From Microbacterium sp. 1.5R (GTDB lineage Bacteria; Actinomycetota; Actinomycetes; Actinomycetales; Microbacteriaceae), in NCBI RefSeq assembly GCF_007667425.1, contig NZ_VDRC01000002.1, positions 397,072 to 461,071 on the forward strand: DNA of 64,000 bases, written 5' to 3'. The position numbers were made by a program, and so were the translations under genes. The notes beneath the pieces are model-generated. The model was not told the DNA's origin and searched no databases. It saw nothing but the letters and a program-made list of their open reading frames with translations. Below are positions 53,650-63,945 of the stretch, piece after piece (position 1 is the first letter of the stretch; the number at the start of each line of letters is the position of its first letter).

Positions 53650-54947
53650 GGGCCCTGTCGTCCGGTCGACAGACGAAGTCGGACAGCGCGGTACAGCACG
53701 CCGGCGAGCACCACCACCGTGCCGACGAGAGAGGCCCAGAGAGGAAGCGTGTTGACGAGCAGCAGGCATCCGAGCGCCCCGACGACCTGCAGGGCGCGAG
53801 GGAAACGCCGGGCGGCCCCCATCTGGCGGAACGCGGCGGCGTTCGCGATCAGATAGTAGAGCAGCACGCCGAACGACGAGAAGCCGATGGTCTCCCGCAG
53901 GTCGCCGAGCAGCACGATGCCGATCACGATGATGCCGACCGCGATCTCCGCACGGCGCGGCACGTGCCAGCGCTCGTCGACGCGGGCGAGGACGCGCGGC
54001 AGGTCGCCCTCCCGTGCCATCGCCAGAGTGGTACGGCCGATCCCGGTGAGCAGAGCCAGCAGCGCGCCCAGCGACGCCGCGGCCGCCGTGATCCGCAGGA
54101 CCGGGCCGAGCGCCGACCACTCGCTCGCCGAGACCACCTCCGCGAGCGGGGCGCTGGCCGACGCGGCATCCGCGCCGAGGGTCAGCATCACGACGATGCC
54201 GACCGCGGCGTAGACCACGACGGCGCCGCCGAGAGAGAGCACGATCGCCCGCGGGATCGTGCGCGCGGGGTCGACGACCTCCTCGCCGAGCGTCGCGATG
54301 CGCGCGTATCCCGCGAAGGCGAAGAACAACAGCCCGGCGCCCTGCAGCACGCCGTAGGCGTTCGTGTCGGGCAGTGGTGCCGGTTCGCTGATCGGGACCG
54401 AACCTGCGCCGATCGCCACCACGACGGCCAATCCGAGCAGGGAGCACGCGACGAGGATGCGGGTGAGCAGCGCCGTGCGGGTGACGCCGACGCAGTTCAC
54501 GGCGACGAGCAGGGCGACGGCGAGCGCGGCCACCGGCACCTGCCAACCGTCGGGCGCCGCGTAGGCGGCGAAGGTCAGCGCCATCGCCGCGCAGCTCGCG
54601 ATCTTGCCGACCACGAAGCCCCACCCCGCCACGAACCCCCACCAGGGGCCGATCTCCGCGCGAGCGTAGGCGTAGGTGCCGCCGGCGACGGGATGCGCGG
54701 CGGCCAGCTGGGCCGAGGCGGTGGCGTTGCAGAAGGCGACCACCGCGGCGATCGCCAGTGCGATGAGGATGCCGTTCCCGGCGACCCCGATCGCCGGGCC
54801 CCACACCGAGAACACGCCGGCGCCGATCATCGATCCGAGACCGATCGCGACGGCGTCGGGCAGGCTCAGTCGGCGGGCGAGGGGCACGAGGTCATCGTGC
54901 CATGCGCGGATGAAGGCGCGGTACGCGAACGACGGGAGCGTCACCAC
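53646..54947 (-). CDS. APC-family amino acid permease
   Basis: A 433-residue transporter with about 12 helices. Helix 1 reads AIGLGSMIGAGVFSVWGPA, followed by NATASAQLAAAHPVAGGTYAYA and FAGYARIATLGEEVVDPART, all APC consensus. It resembles the small-neutral/basic amino acid exporters and importers of the family; substrate not predictable. Start at one of two adjacent GTG codons. It converges with, and overlaps by four bases, the SGNH gene. Confidence 0.85.
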   Translation of the reverse strand: MVTLPSFAYRAFIRAWHDDLVPLARRLSLPDAVAIGLGSMIGAGVFSVWGPAIGVAGNGILIALAIAAVVAFCNATASAQLAAAHPVAGGTYAYARAEIGPWWGFVAGWGFVVGKIASCAAMALTFAAYAAPDGWQVPVAALAVALLVAVNCVGVTRTALLTRILVACSLLGLAVVVAIGAGSVPISEPAPLPDTNAYGVLQGAGLLFFAFAGYARIATLGEEVVDPARTIPRAIVLSLGGAVVVYAAVGIVVMLTLGADAASASAPLAEVVSASEWSALGPVLRITAAAASLGALLALLTGIGRTTLAMAREGDLPRVLARVDERWHVPRRAEIAVGIIVIGIVLLGDLRETIGFSSFGVLLYYLIANAAAFRQMGAARRFPRALQVVGALGCLLLVNTLPLWASLVGTVVVLAGVLYRAVRLRLSTGRQGP

Positions 54948-55026
54948 GGCCGCGCGGGTCCAGTCGTCCGAGAGCCGACGGGTGCGGATGCCGCATCCGA
55001 GCTCGTTCCACGGTTGTGACCATTGT

Positions 55027-55032
55027 TATAGT
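55027..55032 (+). promoter_or_regulatory. -10 box of the GntR operon
   Basis: TATAGT in an unusually AT-rich stretch, 40 bp before the GntR ATG; the transcription start would fall inside the palindrome at 55036. Confidence 0.5.
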
Positions 55033-55035
55033 TCA

Positions 55036-55050
55036 GCTAGAATTACTAGC
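55036..55050. promoter_or_regulatory. palindromic operator of the GntR operon
   Basis: GCTAGAATTACTAGC, perfect 5-bp arms, placed over the expected transcription start. Fits autorepression by the YtrA-like protein. Confidence 0.6.
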
Positions 55051-55071
55051 GAACACAGAGGAGGTGCGCGG

Positions 55072-55506
55072 ATGCTGATCAGGGTCGACCCCGAGAGCCC
55101 CCGGCCGCTGTACGACCAGGTGGCGGCATCGATCCGCGCCGAACTGCTCGCCGGCGTCCTCGCCCCGGGCGACCGGCTCCCCGCCGCCCGCGACGTCGCA
55201 GCGGCTTTGCGCATCAACCAGCACACGGTCCTGCACGCGTACCAGGGGCTCCGCGACGAAGGGCTCATCGATCTCCGCCGCGGGCGGGGAGCGGTCATCT
55301 CGGCAGCAGCGGCGCCGCTCGCCGACTTCGCACACGAGATCGACGACCTCGTGGCGCGCGCCGCGCAGATGGGGGTCTCCGCCGAGATCCTCGCCGGCAT
55401 CATCCGTACCCATGCCGACGCGCGATCACGTCAGGGCGACGGGCCGAGCTCGACGCGCAGTCACGATCCCGCAGCGACACCCGATACCGAGGAGGCACAG
55501 CCATGA
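55072..55506 (+). CDS. GntR-family regulator, YtrA type
   Basis: A 144-residue protein with an N-terminal winged helix (residues ~10-75; GDRLPAARDVAAALRINQHT) and only a short helical tail, as in the YtrA subfamily that often represses its own membrane-protein operon. ATG follows GAGGAGG and its stop overlaps the next start (ATGA). First gene of a three-gene coupled unit. Confidence 0.88.
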   Translation: MLIRVDPESPRPLYDQVAASIRAELLAGVLAPGDRLPAARDVAAALRINQHTVLHAYQGLRDEGLIDLRRGRGAVISAAAAPLADFAHEIDDLVARAAQMGVSAEILAGIIRTHADARSRQGDGPSSTRSHDPAATPDTEEAQP

Positions 55507-56555
55507 CGTCCACCGGCCCGCGACCCACTTCCGCCGCTCCACTGCGTCGCGCACGTCTGCTCTTCCTCGTGGTGGCGCTCCTCGTGCCCGTCGTCATCGT
55601 GGCCGCGGCCGCCATCGTGCTCGCCGGGTGGCTTCCCTCGTTCCTCGAACCCGTCGCCATCCACTGGGGGATCGATGGGGCCGACGGCTTCGCCCCGGCA
55701 TCCACGTATCTGTGGCTGCTTCTCGGCGTCGGCCTCGGAGTGCCGCTGCTCATGGTCGTGACGACCCTCGTGGCGGTGCGTGACCAGTGGGGCGGCGCCG
55801 CCCGGCTGATGGGCGCGCTCGCCGCAGGGATGTCGGCGTTCGCCGCCGTCATGAGTCTCGGATCGTTGTGGATCCAGCGCGATCTCGGCCCGGGGGCGGA
55901 GGTCCCCGGCGTCGGCGGCGTGATCGGCGCGGCCGCGGCCGGCCTCCTCGTCGTCGGCGGTCTCGCCTGGGTGGTGCAGCCGCGCTACCGGACTCCTGCC
56001 GGACAACTGCTCGCGCCTCGACAGGACGTCCGGGTCGGCACCGGCGAGCGGGTCGTCTGGCTCGCGACCGCCACGATGCCATGGGGCGCGCTGATGCTCC
56101 TCGGCCTCGTCCTCGCGGGAATGATCGTGCTCGCCGTGGTCATGCTCCTCCTCGGCGTCGCGGGGTGGTGGGTCGTCGCGCTCGGCGCGCTCGTCACGGC
56201 ACTCGCGCTCGCCGCCACCGCCTCGTACCGCGTGAGCATCACTCCAGAGGGCTTCAGCGCCCGCTCTCTGCTCGGGCGGCCCCGGGTCGACATCGCGCCG
56301 GACGAGATCACCGGTGTCCGGGCGATCGACGTCTCGCCTTTCGGCGACTTCGGCGGCTGGGGGTGGCGGATCTCCGTCGACGGACGCACCGGCATCGTGA
56401 CCCGTCGCGGCCCCGCCATCGAGGTGTCACGGCGGGACCGTAAACCCTTCCTCGTCACGATCGACGGGGCGCAGGAGGGGGCGGCCCTGCTGCAGAGATA
56501 CGTCGAACTCGGAGCGGAGGGCCCTGGGGCGGGCGCCGGGGAGGACTTCCGATGA
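55503..56555 (+). CDS. DUF1648-domain membrane protein
   Basis: A 350-residue integral membrane protein. The DUF1648 segment is FLEPVAIHWGIDGADGF, followed by several helices, then a soluble PH-like C-terminal third with VSITPEGFSARSLLG. Genes of this kind are usually partnered with YtrA/GntR regulators; function unknown. Coupled to both neighbours by ATGA overlaps. Confidence 0.85.
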   Translation: MTSTGPRPTSAAPLRRARLLFLVVALLVPVVIVAAAAIVLAGWLPSFLEPVAIHWGIDGADGFAPASTYLWLLLGVGLGVPLLMVVTTLVAVRDQWGGAARLMGALAAGMSAFAAVMSLGSLWIQRDLGPGAEVPGVGGVIGAAAAGLLVVGGLAWVVQPRYRTPAGQLLAPRQDVRVGTGERVVWLATATMPWGALMLLGLVLAGMIVLAVVMLLLGVAGWWVVALGALVTALALAATASYRVSITPEGFSARSLLGRPRVDIAPDEITGVRAIDVSPFGDFGGWGWRISVDGRTGIVTRRGPAIEVSRRDRKPFLVTIDGAQEGAALLQRYVELGAEGPGAGAGEDFR

Positions 56556-57520
56556 TCGCCGAGCAGAAGGTCCGCTGGATCCCCGTCGTCGCCTTCGTGC
56601 TTATCGCGTGCGGGCTCGCCTGGCTGGTCGCGCTGCCGCTGTGGCTCGGCGACGGTCTCGCCGAGCCAGTGGCTCCCGTGCTTCTCGTCGTGATGATGCT
56701 CACGCCCGCCGTCGCCGCGCTCACCGTGACGTTCGCCTTCGGGGCGCCAGCGCGCGGCATGCGGCTGCGGTTCCTCGGCTTCTGGCCCCTGCGGCCGGCG
56801 AAGCGCGTCTTCTGGCTGCTGCTGATCGGCTGGCTCGGTCCGCCGGTCGTGGTGGCGCTCGGCATCGTGATCGCGGCCGTGCTCGGCGTCGTGCAGCTCG
56901 ACTTCACGTTCGCGGGCCTCTCGGCGCAGATCGAACAGGCGCTCCCGCCCGGGGCGCCGATGCCTCCGGTCGGTCTCGTCGTGATCTCGCAGCTCGCGAT
57001 CCTCCCCATCGGCGCCCTGATCAACAGCATCCCGGCCCTCGGAGAGGAGCTGGGGTGGCGCGGATGGCTCCTGCCCGCCCTTCGACCTCTCGGCACGTGG
57101 CCGGCGCTGCTCCTCAGCGGCGCGATCTGGGGGCTCTGGCACAGTCCGGTGATCATGCTCGGCTACAACTTCGGACGGACCGACGCCTCCGGTGTGCTGT
57201 TCATGACCGTCGGATGCGTCGCCTGGGGCGTGCTGCTGGGCTGGTTGCGGCTGCGTTCCGCCTCGATCTGGCCGGCGGTCGTCGCACACGGATCGCTGAA
57301 CGCCGCGGCCGGACTCATCTTCCTCGTCGCCGCCGGTCGGCCCGACCTCGCGCTGGCTGGGCCCCTCGGAGTGGCGGGGTGGGCGGCCGCGGCCGTCGTC
57401 ATCGCCGTGCTCCTCATCACCGGGCAGTTCCGGCGGCAGCCCGAGCTCGGTGTCTCGCCCGCGGTGTCGCGGCCCGCAGGGGACGCGGAGGCTCCGGCCT
57501 CGCCGACCGTCGGCCCTTGA
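56552..57520 (+). CDS. CPBP-family intramembrane metalloprotease
   Basis: A 322-residue multi-helix protein with the CPBP (Abi) motifs GEELGWRGWLLPAL (EExxxR), GAIWGLWHSPVI (FxxxH) and VVAHGSLNAA (HxxxN). Relatives include prenyl-protein peptidase-type and bacteriocin self-immunity proteins. Last gene of the GntR-DUF1648 unit, so it may be an envelope-stress or immunity module. Confidence 0.86.
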   Translation: MIAEQKVRWIPVVAFVLIACGLAWLVALPLWLGDGLAEPVAPVLLVVMMLTPAVAALTVTFAFGAPARGMRLRFLGFWPLRPAKRVFWLLLIGWLGPPVVVALGIVIAAVLGVVQLDFTFAGLSAQIEQALPPGAPMPPVGLVVISQLAILPIGALINSIPALGEELGWRGWLLPALRPLGTWPALLLSGAIWGLWHSPVIMLGYNFGRTDASGVLFMTVGCVAWGVLLGWLRLRSASIWPAVVAHGSLNAAAGLIFLVAAGRPDLALAGPLGVAGWAAAAVVIAVLLITGQFRRQPELGVSPAVSRPAGDAEAPASPTVGP

Positions 57521-57552
57521 CTCCCTCGTCCGCATCGCGGTTGGCTGAGGGC

Positions 57553-58212
57553 ATGGAATCCACGCCCGCAGCCTGGTCGAAGGCCGACGCCTATCTCGCC
57601 GATCTCCTCGTCGGACACGATCCGCAGTTAGAAGCGGCGCTGGACGCGCAGCGGGAGGCCGGACTGCCAGAGATCGAGGTCGCGCCGGTCGGTGGCAAGC
57701 TGCTGAACCTGCTCGTGCGCATCAGCGGGGCGCGGCGGGTGCTCGAGATCGGCACGCTCGGCGGGTACTCGACGATCTGGATGGCGAGGGCCGTCGGACC
57801 CGACGGTCGGGTCGTCACGGTCGAGGCCGAGGCCGACAACGCCTCGGTCGCGAGGGCGAGCATCGACGCAGCCGGTGTCGGCGATCGCGTCGACATCCGA
57901 GTAGGGCGGGGCGCCGACGTGCTGCCGACGCTGGACGGCGGGTTCGACCTCGTGTTCATCGACGCCGACAAGGAATCCAACACCCTCTACCTCGATTGGG
58001 CGGCGAAGCTCGGTCATCCGGGCACCGTGATCGTGCTCGACAACATCGGCCGCGAGGGCGAGATCGTGCGCGGCGACAGCACCGACTCGAAGGTCGTCGG
58101 CACGCGCGAGGGACTGCGGATGCTGGGGGAGGACCCCCGTTTCGATGCGACGGCGCTGCAGACGGTGGGGGTCAAGGGGTGGGATGGTGTCGCCCTCGCG
58201 ATCGTCGTCTGA
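57553..58212 (+). CDS. SAM-dependent O-methyltransferase, CCoAOMT-like
   Basis: A 219-residue class I methyltransferase. The SAM motif is VLEIGTLGGYSTIWMA, the acidic residue is in VTVEAEADN, and metal/catalytic Asp in DLVFIDADKESN. This is the cation-dependent catechol/caffeoyl-CoA type found widely in bacteria; acceptor unknown. ATG lies 32 bp past the CPBP stop without a clear Shine-Dalgarno. Confidence 0.86.
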   Translation: MESTPAAWSKADAYLADLLVGHDPQLEAALDAQREAGLPEIEVAPVGGKLLNLLVRISGARRVLEIGTLGGYSTIWMARAVGPDGRVVTVEAEADNASVARASIDAAGVGDRVDIRVGRGADVLPTLDGGFDLVFIDADKESNTLYLDWAAKLGHPGTVIVLDNIGREGEIVRGDSTDSKVVGTREGLRMLGEDPRFDATALQTVGVKGWDGVALAIVV

Positions 58213-58250
58213 CCCGCGACACGACCCGTGGAGCGCGACGGTCGGCGGGC

Positions 58251-58256
58251 TAGACT
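58251..58256 (+). promoter_or_regulatory. -10 box of eno
   Basis: TAGACT 56 bp before the GTG; this is a leadered transcript with AAGGAG before the start, unlike the leaderless set. Confidence 0.45.
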
Positions 58257-58296
58257 TGGTGCGGATCGACGACGCTCCACACATCTTCCTCTCTGA

Positions 58297-59592
<1,296 letters not shown>

Positions 59593-59647
59593 GCGCAGCT
59601 GAAGACGATCCACCAGACCCGAGAGGTCTGAACCAGGAGGAGGAGCC

Positions 59648-60205
59648 GTGGCACGACGACCGGCTCCTCCTTCGGTGTCTGCGGGCTCATCCCGACTCCC
59701 CGCCGAGGAGAAGCACTCGGCGCGCGCCCCGCGCTCGGCACGCGTCCCCGCGGGCCGCGGCGCCGGTGAACGACGGGTGGACGTGCGGGAGTGGGCCTCC
59801 GGCATCCGACTGTCCGCGTTCTCCGTCATCATGCTCTCGCTCGTCGTACTCGGCACGTGGGTGCTCGTGCCGACCCTCGGCACGTTCATCGACCAGCGAC
59901 AGAAGATCGCGGCGCTCGAACACTCGATCCAGGTGTCGGAAGACGAGATCGTCGCGCTCCAGAAGGAGCGCGAGCGCTGGAACGACCCGGCGTACATCAC
60001 GACGCAGGCCCGCGAGCGTCTGTACTACGTGAAGCCCGGCGAGGTCGTCTACCTGATCGACAACGACCTCGACCCCGCGGCGCTGCCCCAGGAACAGGGA
60101 CCGGTGAGCGACACGCTGGAAGAGAAACCCTCGGACTGGATGCCGCAGCTGCTGCGCACCCTCACCTCGGCCGGTCTCAGCGACACCGCCGCGGTCGCCC
60201 GCTGA
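59648..60205 (+). CDS. ftsB: FtsB/DivIC-type septum formation initiator
   Basis: A 185-residue divisome protein: ~55-residue basic/disordered cytoplasmic N-terminus, one helix (about 56-76; FSVIMLSLVVLGTWVLV), then a periplasmic coiled coil (IDQRQKIAALEHSIQVSEDE) and the DivIC signature YITTQARERLYYVKPGE. GTG after GAGGAG. Acts with FtsL/FtsQ. Confidence 0.9.
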   Translation: MARRPAPPSVSAGSSRLPAEEKHSARAPRSARVPAGRGAGERRVDVREWASGIRLSAFSVIMLSLVVLGTWVLVPTLGTFIDQRQKIAALEHSIQVSEDEIVALQKERERWNDPAYITTQARERLYYVKPGEVVYLIDNDLDPAALPQEQGPVSDTLEEKPSDWMPQLLRTLTSAGLSDTAAVAR

Positions 60206-60254
60206 CCGGCGTCGCGGCCCGCGCGGCTCAGAGCATCCTCCCCGGGTGCTCCCG

Positions 60255-60260
60255 TACGCT
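60255..60260 (+). promoter_or_regulatory. leaderless -10 box of the DUF501 gene
   Basis: TACGCT, 6 nt, GTG at 60267; same hexamer as the 41083 and ppc boxes. Confidence 0.6.
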
Positions 60261-60266
60261 TGACGG

Positions 60267-60806
60267 GTGACCACCCCGCCCTTCACCGCCCCCACGCCCG
60301 CCGAGATCGCCGTCGTCTCGGCCCAGCTCGGGCGCGAGGCCCGCGGAGTCGTCGGCATCGCCGCCCGGTGCGCCTGCGGGAACCCGACCGTGGTCGCCAC
60401 CACGCCGCGACTGCCCGACGGCAGTCCGTTCCCGACCTTCTACTACTTGACGCATCCCGCAGCGACCGCGGCCATGTCGACCCTCGAGGCGACGCAGGTC
60501 ATGCCCGAGCTCGCGGCGCTGCTCGCCGACGACGCTGACATCGCCGCGGCGTACCTCGCCGCGCACCGGGCCTACCTCGCCGACCGTGCGGGATTCGGCG
60601 AAGTGCCCGAGATCGCCGGAGTCTCCGCCGGGGGCATGCCGACGCGGGTCAAGTGCCTGCACGCCCTCGCCGGACACGCCCTGGCCGCGGGGCGCGGCGT
60701 CAACCCGATCGGCGACGAGGCGCTAGCGCGCTCCAGCTGGTCGCCCGACGTCTGCCGCTGCGAGGACCCCGGCGCGGCGCTCCGCGACGAGGCGTCATCG
60801 GCATGA
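60267..60806 (+). CDS. DUF501-domain protein
   Basis: A 179-residue member of DUF501, conserved next to ftsB/eno in actinobacteria. Cysteines in ARCACGNP and DVCRCEDP and a GMPTRVKCLH block are conserved. Function unknown, often placed beside polyphosphatase or division genes. Its stop overlaps the protease start (ATGA). Confidence 0.85.
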   Translation: MTTPPFTAPTPAEIAVVSAQLGREARGVVGIAARCACGNPTVVATTPRLPDGSPFPTFYYLTHPAATAAMSTLEATQVMPELAALLADDADIAAAYLAAHRAYLADRAGFGEVPEIAGVSAGGMPTRVKCLHALAGHALAAGRGVNPIGDEALARSSWSPDVCRCEDPGAALRDEASSA

Positions 60807-62092
60807 GCCGGGGGCGGATGCTGCGCAGTGTCGTCGCAGCGGCGGCGGTGGTGGCATCCGTGCTGCTCCTCGGCGCCGCGACGCCGCCGCCCGTCGCCGA
60901 CGACCCCCAGGATCCGACGAGAGCCGCGGAGTACTGGCTCGACGGTGCTCGCATCCGCGACGCGTGGCAGACGACCCGGGGTGACGGAGTCACGATCGCC
61001 GTGATCGACACGGGCATCGGCAAAGTGCCCGGCACGTTCGAGAACGCCGTCGTCGGGGGCACCGACGTCTCCGGTGCCGGCTCGCCGGACGGGCGCACAC
61101 CGCTCGGCGCGGTGGACGGGAACCACGGATCCTGGGTCGCATCACTGGCAGCCGGCCGCGGGGCGGCCGACGGAACGGGCATGATCGGAGTCGCCCCCGA
61201 GTCGAAGCTGCTGTCGATCTCCGTCGGGTTCGGCGCCGCGGCGGCCGTGCCGTTCACCGAGCAGGTCGCCGAGGCGATGCGGTGGGCGGTCGACAACGGC
61301 GCCGACATCATCAACCTCTCCTTCACGACGAACACCCTCGACTGGGACCGCAGTTGGGACGACGCCTTCCTGTACGCGTTCGAGCACGACGTGGTCGTGG
61401 TCGTCGCAGCGGGCAACCGCGGCAGCGGCACCGACATCATCGGGGCGCCGGCGACGATCCCCGGCGTGCTCACCGTCGGAGGGGTCGATCAGACGGGCAC
61501 GGCGAGCGTCGAGGCATCGACCCAGGGCATCACGATCGGCGTCGCCGCGCCCAGTGAGGGGCTGCTCGGCGTCTCGGCCGACGGCAAGCTCGTGTCGTGG
61601 AGCGGCACGAGTGGCGCCGCGCCCATCGTCGCGGGCATCGCCGCGCTGATCCGCTCCGCGCACCCCGAGCTCGACGCGTCGAACGTCATCAACCGCATCA
61701 TCCGCACCGCCATACCGGTCGAGGGCATGGGGCGCGTTCCCGACCCGTTCTACGGATACGGGCTGATCGACGCGCAGGCCGCGGTGACGGCCGATGTCCC
61801 GAAGGTCAGCGAGAACCCGATGGGCGACCTCGCCGAGTGGGTGCGGCTGTACCGTCGAGCCGAGACGGTGCCCCAGCCGGAGCCCACGGCCACGCCGATC
61901 GCCGTGCCGCCGCTGCCGGCTGCGGACGCCCCGACGGACTCCGGTTCACCGCTGCTTCCCAGCGCTGATTCACTGCGCTACGGTACCCTGCCGCTCATCG
62001 CGCTCACAGTCCCTGGTATCCTGATAGCGCTTGGCGTCACCGCTGCTGCCCGGCGCATCCGATCGGCGCGCGCTCGCACGCCACATTCCTGA
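60803..62092 (+). CDS. subtilisin-family (S8) serine protease, membrane-anchored
   Basis: A 429-residue secreted protease. Signal peptide at residues 1-~26 (SVVAAAAVVASVLLLGA), catalytic Asp69 (VIDTG), His108 (GNHGSWVAS) and Ser270 (SGTSGAAPIVAG). A Pro-rich stalk leads to a C-terminal helix and basic tail, so it faces outward on the membrane, as in mycosins. The insert between Asp and His is short. No ESX genes are nearby. Confidence 0.9.
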   Translation: MSRGRMLRSVVAAAAVVASVLLLGAATPPPVADDPQDPTRAAEYWLDGARIRDAWQTTRGDGVTIAVIDTGIGKVPGTFENAVVGGTDVSGAGSPDGRTPLGAVDGNHGSWVASLAAGRGAADGTGMIGVAPESKLLSISVGFGAAAAVPFTEQVAEAMRWAVDNGADIINLSFTTNTLDWDRSWDDAFLYAFEHDVVVVVAAGNRGSGTDIIGAPATIPGVLTVGGVDQTGTASVEASTQGITIGVAAPSEGLLGVSADGKLVSWSGTSGAAPIVAGIAALIRSAHPELDASNVINRIIRTAIPVEGMGRVPDPFYGYGLIDAQAAVTADVPKVSENPMGDLAEWVRLYRRAETVPQPEPTATPIAVPPLPAADAPTDSGSPLLPSADSLRYGTLPLIALTVPGILIALGVTAAARRIRSARARTPHS

Positions 62093-62113
62093 CTCTCTAG
62101 GAGTTTTCCCCCC

Positions 62114-63715
62114 GTGCCTCAGAACAGCACTGTGCCCAAGATTCTGATCGTCGGTGGAGGCTACGCAGGCTTCTACACCGCGTGGAAGCTCGAGAAGCAC
62201 CTTCGCAAGGGTGAAGCAGACGTCACCATGGTCGACCCGCTGCCGTACATGACGTACCAGCCGTTCCTACCGGAGGTCGCTGCCGGCGGAATCGAGGCCC
62301 GCCACTCCGTGGTCGCCCACCGTCGTCACCTCAAGCGCACGAACGTCGTCACCGCCAAGGTGACGAACATCAACCACGCCGAGAAGGTCGCGACCATCAC
62401 GCCTCCGCTCGGAGAGCCGTACGAGTTCGCGTACGACCAGATCGTGGTGACGGCTGGTGCCGTCTCGCGCACCTTCCCGATCCCCGGCATCGCCGACAAC
62501 GCGATCGGCCTCAAGACCATCGAGGAGGCCGTCGCCATCCGCGACCGCCTGATGTCGAACTTCGACAAGGCCGCTTCGCTGCCGGCCGGCCCCGAGCGCG
62601 ACCGTCTCCTGACGGTCGTCGTCGTCGGTGGCGGCTTCGCGGGCATCGAGGTGTTCGCCGAGCTGCGTTCGCTCGCCTCGTCGCTCGTGGGCAAGTACCC
62701 GCAGCTGACGTTCGACGATACGCACTTCCACCTCATCGAGGCGATGGGGCGCATCATGCCCGAGGTCTCGCTGAAGACGAGCGAGTGGGTGCTGAAGGAT
62801 CTCGCCAAGCGCGGCGCGAACGTGCACCTCGACACGCAGCTCACGAGCGCTGTCGACGGCAACGTCGAGCTCTCGACCGGCGAGGTCATCCCGACGGATC
62901 TCATCGTGTGGACCGCCGGCGTCATGGCGAACCCGACGGTCGTCCGCGGTGGAGACCTGCCTGTGGAGGAGCGCGGTCGCATCCAGACCCGTGCCGACCT
63001 GCGCGTCGGCACGCCAGAGGCCTTCGTCGAAGGCGCCTGGGCCGCCGGTGACGTCTCGGCCGTTCCGGACCTCTCGGGTGGCGGCGTCGGCGGCTTCTGC
63101 GTGCCGAACGCACAGCACGCGGTGCGCCAGGCGAAGCTCCTCGCGAAGAACGTCGTGGCCGTGCTCCGGGGCGAGGCACCCAAGGAGTACTTCCACAAGA
63201 ACCTCGGTGCCGTTGCGGGCCTCGGCCTCTACAACGGTGTCTTCCAGTCCGGCAAGATCGCGCTCAAGGGCTTCATCGCCTGGCTCGCTCACCGTGGCTA
63301 CCACGGTCTCGCGATGCCGACGTGGGAGCGCAAGTGGCGTGTGCTGTGGGGCTGGTGGAACAACCTGTGGCTGGGTCGCGACCTCGTGAACCTGCAGACG
63401 GTGCAGAACCCCCGGTACGTGTTCGAGGAGTTCGCGGCCCGTCCGCGTCCGGCCGCGCCCGCGGCTCCCGAGGCTCCCGCGCTGCCCGGATCCCACTCGT
63501 CCGAGCCGGCGACCACGATCGCCGCGGCCGAGAGCACCCCGGATGCCGACGAGCCGGTGACCGACGACGCCCCGGCCGAGAAGCCCTCATCCGAGGCGTC
63601 CGATGCGAAGGCCCCCGCAGCGAAGAAGCCCGCTGCGAAGAAGCCCGCTGCGAAGAAGGCTTCTGCGAAGAAGGCTTCTGCCGAGACGCCGGCGGAGACG
63701 GCTGCCGCCAAGTAG
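62114..63715 (+). CDS. ndh: type II NADH dehydrogenase with Lys/Ala-rich tail
   Basis: Non-proton-pumping NADH:quinone oxidoreductase at the membrane face, 533 residues. FAD Rossmann motif ILIVGGGYAGFYTAW, NADH motif VVVVGGGFAGIEVFAEL, and WAAGDVSAVPD near the FAD ribityl site. An NDH-2 of normal length would end near residue 440. The rest is a Pro/Ala/Glu linker and an AAKKP/ASAKK repeat like a histone H1 tail. GTG 62114 follows TAGGAG. Confidence 0.94.
   Translation: MPQNSTVPKILIVGGGYAGFYTAWKLEKHLRKGEADVTMVDPLPYMTYQPFLPEVAAGGIEARHSVVAHRRHLKRTNVVTAKVTNINHAEKVATITPPLGEPYEFAYDQIVVTAGAVSRTFPIPGIADNAIGLKTIEEAVAIRDRLMSNFDKAASLPAGPERDRLLTVVVVGGGFAGIEVFAELRSLASSLVGKYPQLTFDDTHFHLIEAMGRIMPEVSLKTSEWVLKDLAKRGANVHLDTQLTSAVDGNVELSTGEVIPTDLIVWTAGVMANPTVVRGGDLPVEERGRIQTRADLRVGTPEAFVEGAWAAGDVSAVPDLSGGGVGGFCVPNAQHAVRQAKLLAKNVVAVLRGEAPKEYFHKNLGAVAGLGLYNGVFQSGKIALKGFIAWLAHRGYHGLAMPTWERKWRVLWGWWNNLWLGRDLVNLQTVQNPRYVFEEFAARPRPAAPAAPEAPALPGSHSSEPATTIAAAESTPDADEPVTDDAPAEKPSSEASDAKAPAAKKPAAKKPAAKKASAKKASAETPAETAAAK
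63620..63679. repeat. 15-bp tandem repeat in the ndh tail
   Basis: Four 15-bp units (GCGAAGAAGCCCGCT x2, GCGAAGAAGGCTTCT x2), coding AKKPA/AKKAS. Confidence 0.96.
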
Positions 63716-63725
63716 TCCGCTCGAA

Positions 63726-63759
63726 GAACGCCCCGATCCCGTGAGGAGTCGGGGCGTTC
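63726..63759 (+). terminator. ndh terminator
   Basis: An 11-bp perfect stem GAACGCCCCGA/TCGGGGCGTTC, 12-nt loop, ten bases past the stop. Confidence 0.75.
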
Positions 63760-63829
63760 GTCGTATCCGGCGCGGGCGTCGGCATCCGGCGCTTCGCATC
63801 CGGCTCATAGGCGCCACCGGTAACGTCGA

Positions 63830-63945
63830 TCACGCAAGGGGAGTACTCCCATCTGCGATGGCGTCGTCACTACGGACATGAGATCGTGTCCCGGCCCATC
63901 GGCCCGCGAGGGTGGAGGAGACCGGGCGTCCGTATCAGCGCGGAC
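63830..63945 (+). ncRNA. candidate yybP-ykoY Mn(II) riboswitch
   Basis: The hallmark GGGGAGTA is at 63838-63845 and the matching distal GAGACC at 63918-63923, about 75 nt apart with a stem-rich stretch between. CGC before the first and GCG after the second could close P1. A 5-bp hairpin GTCCG/CGGAC follows and could be the expression platform. The controlled gene (often a TerC-type or P-type exporter) would start beyond 64000. No CDS is evident from 63716 to the window end. Confidence 0.55.
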
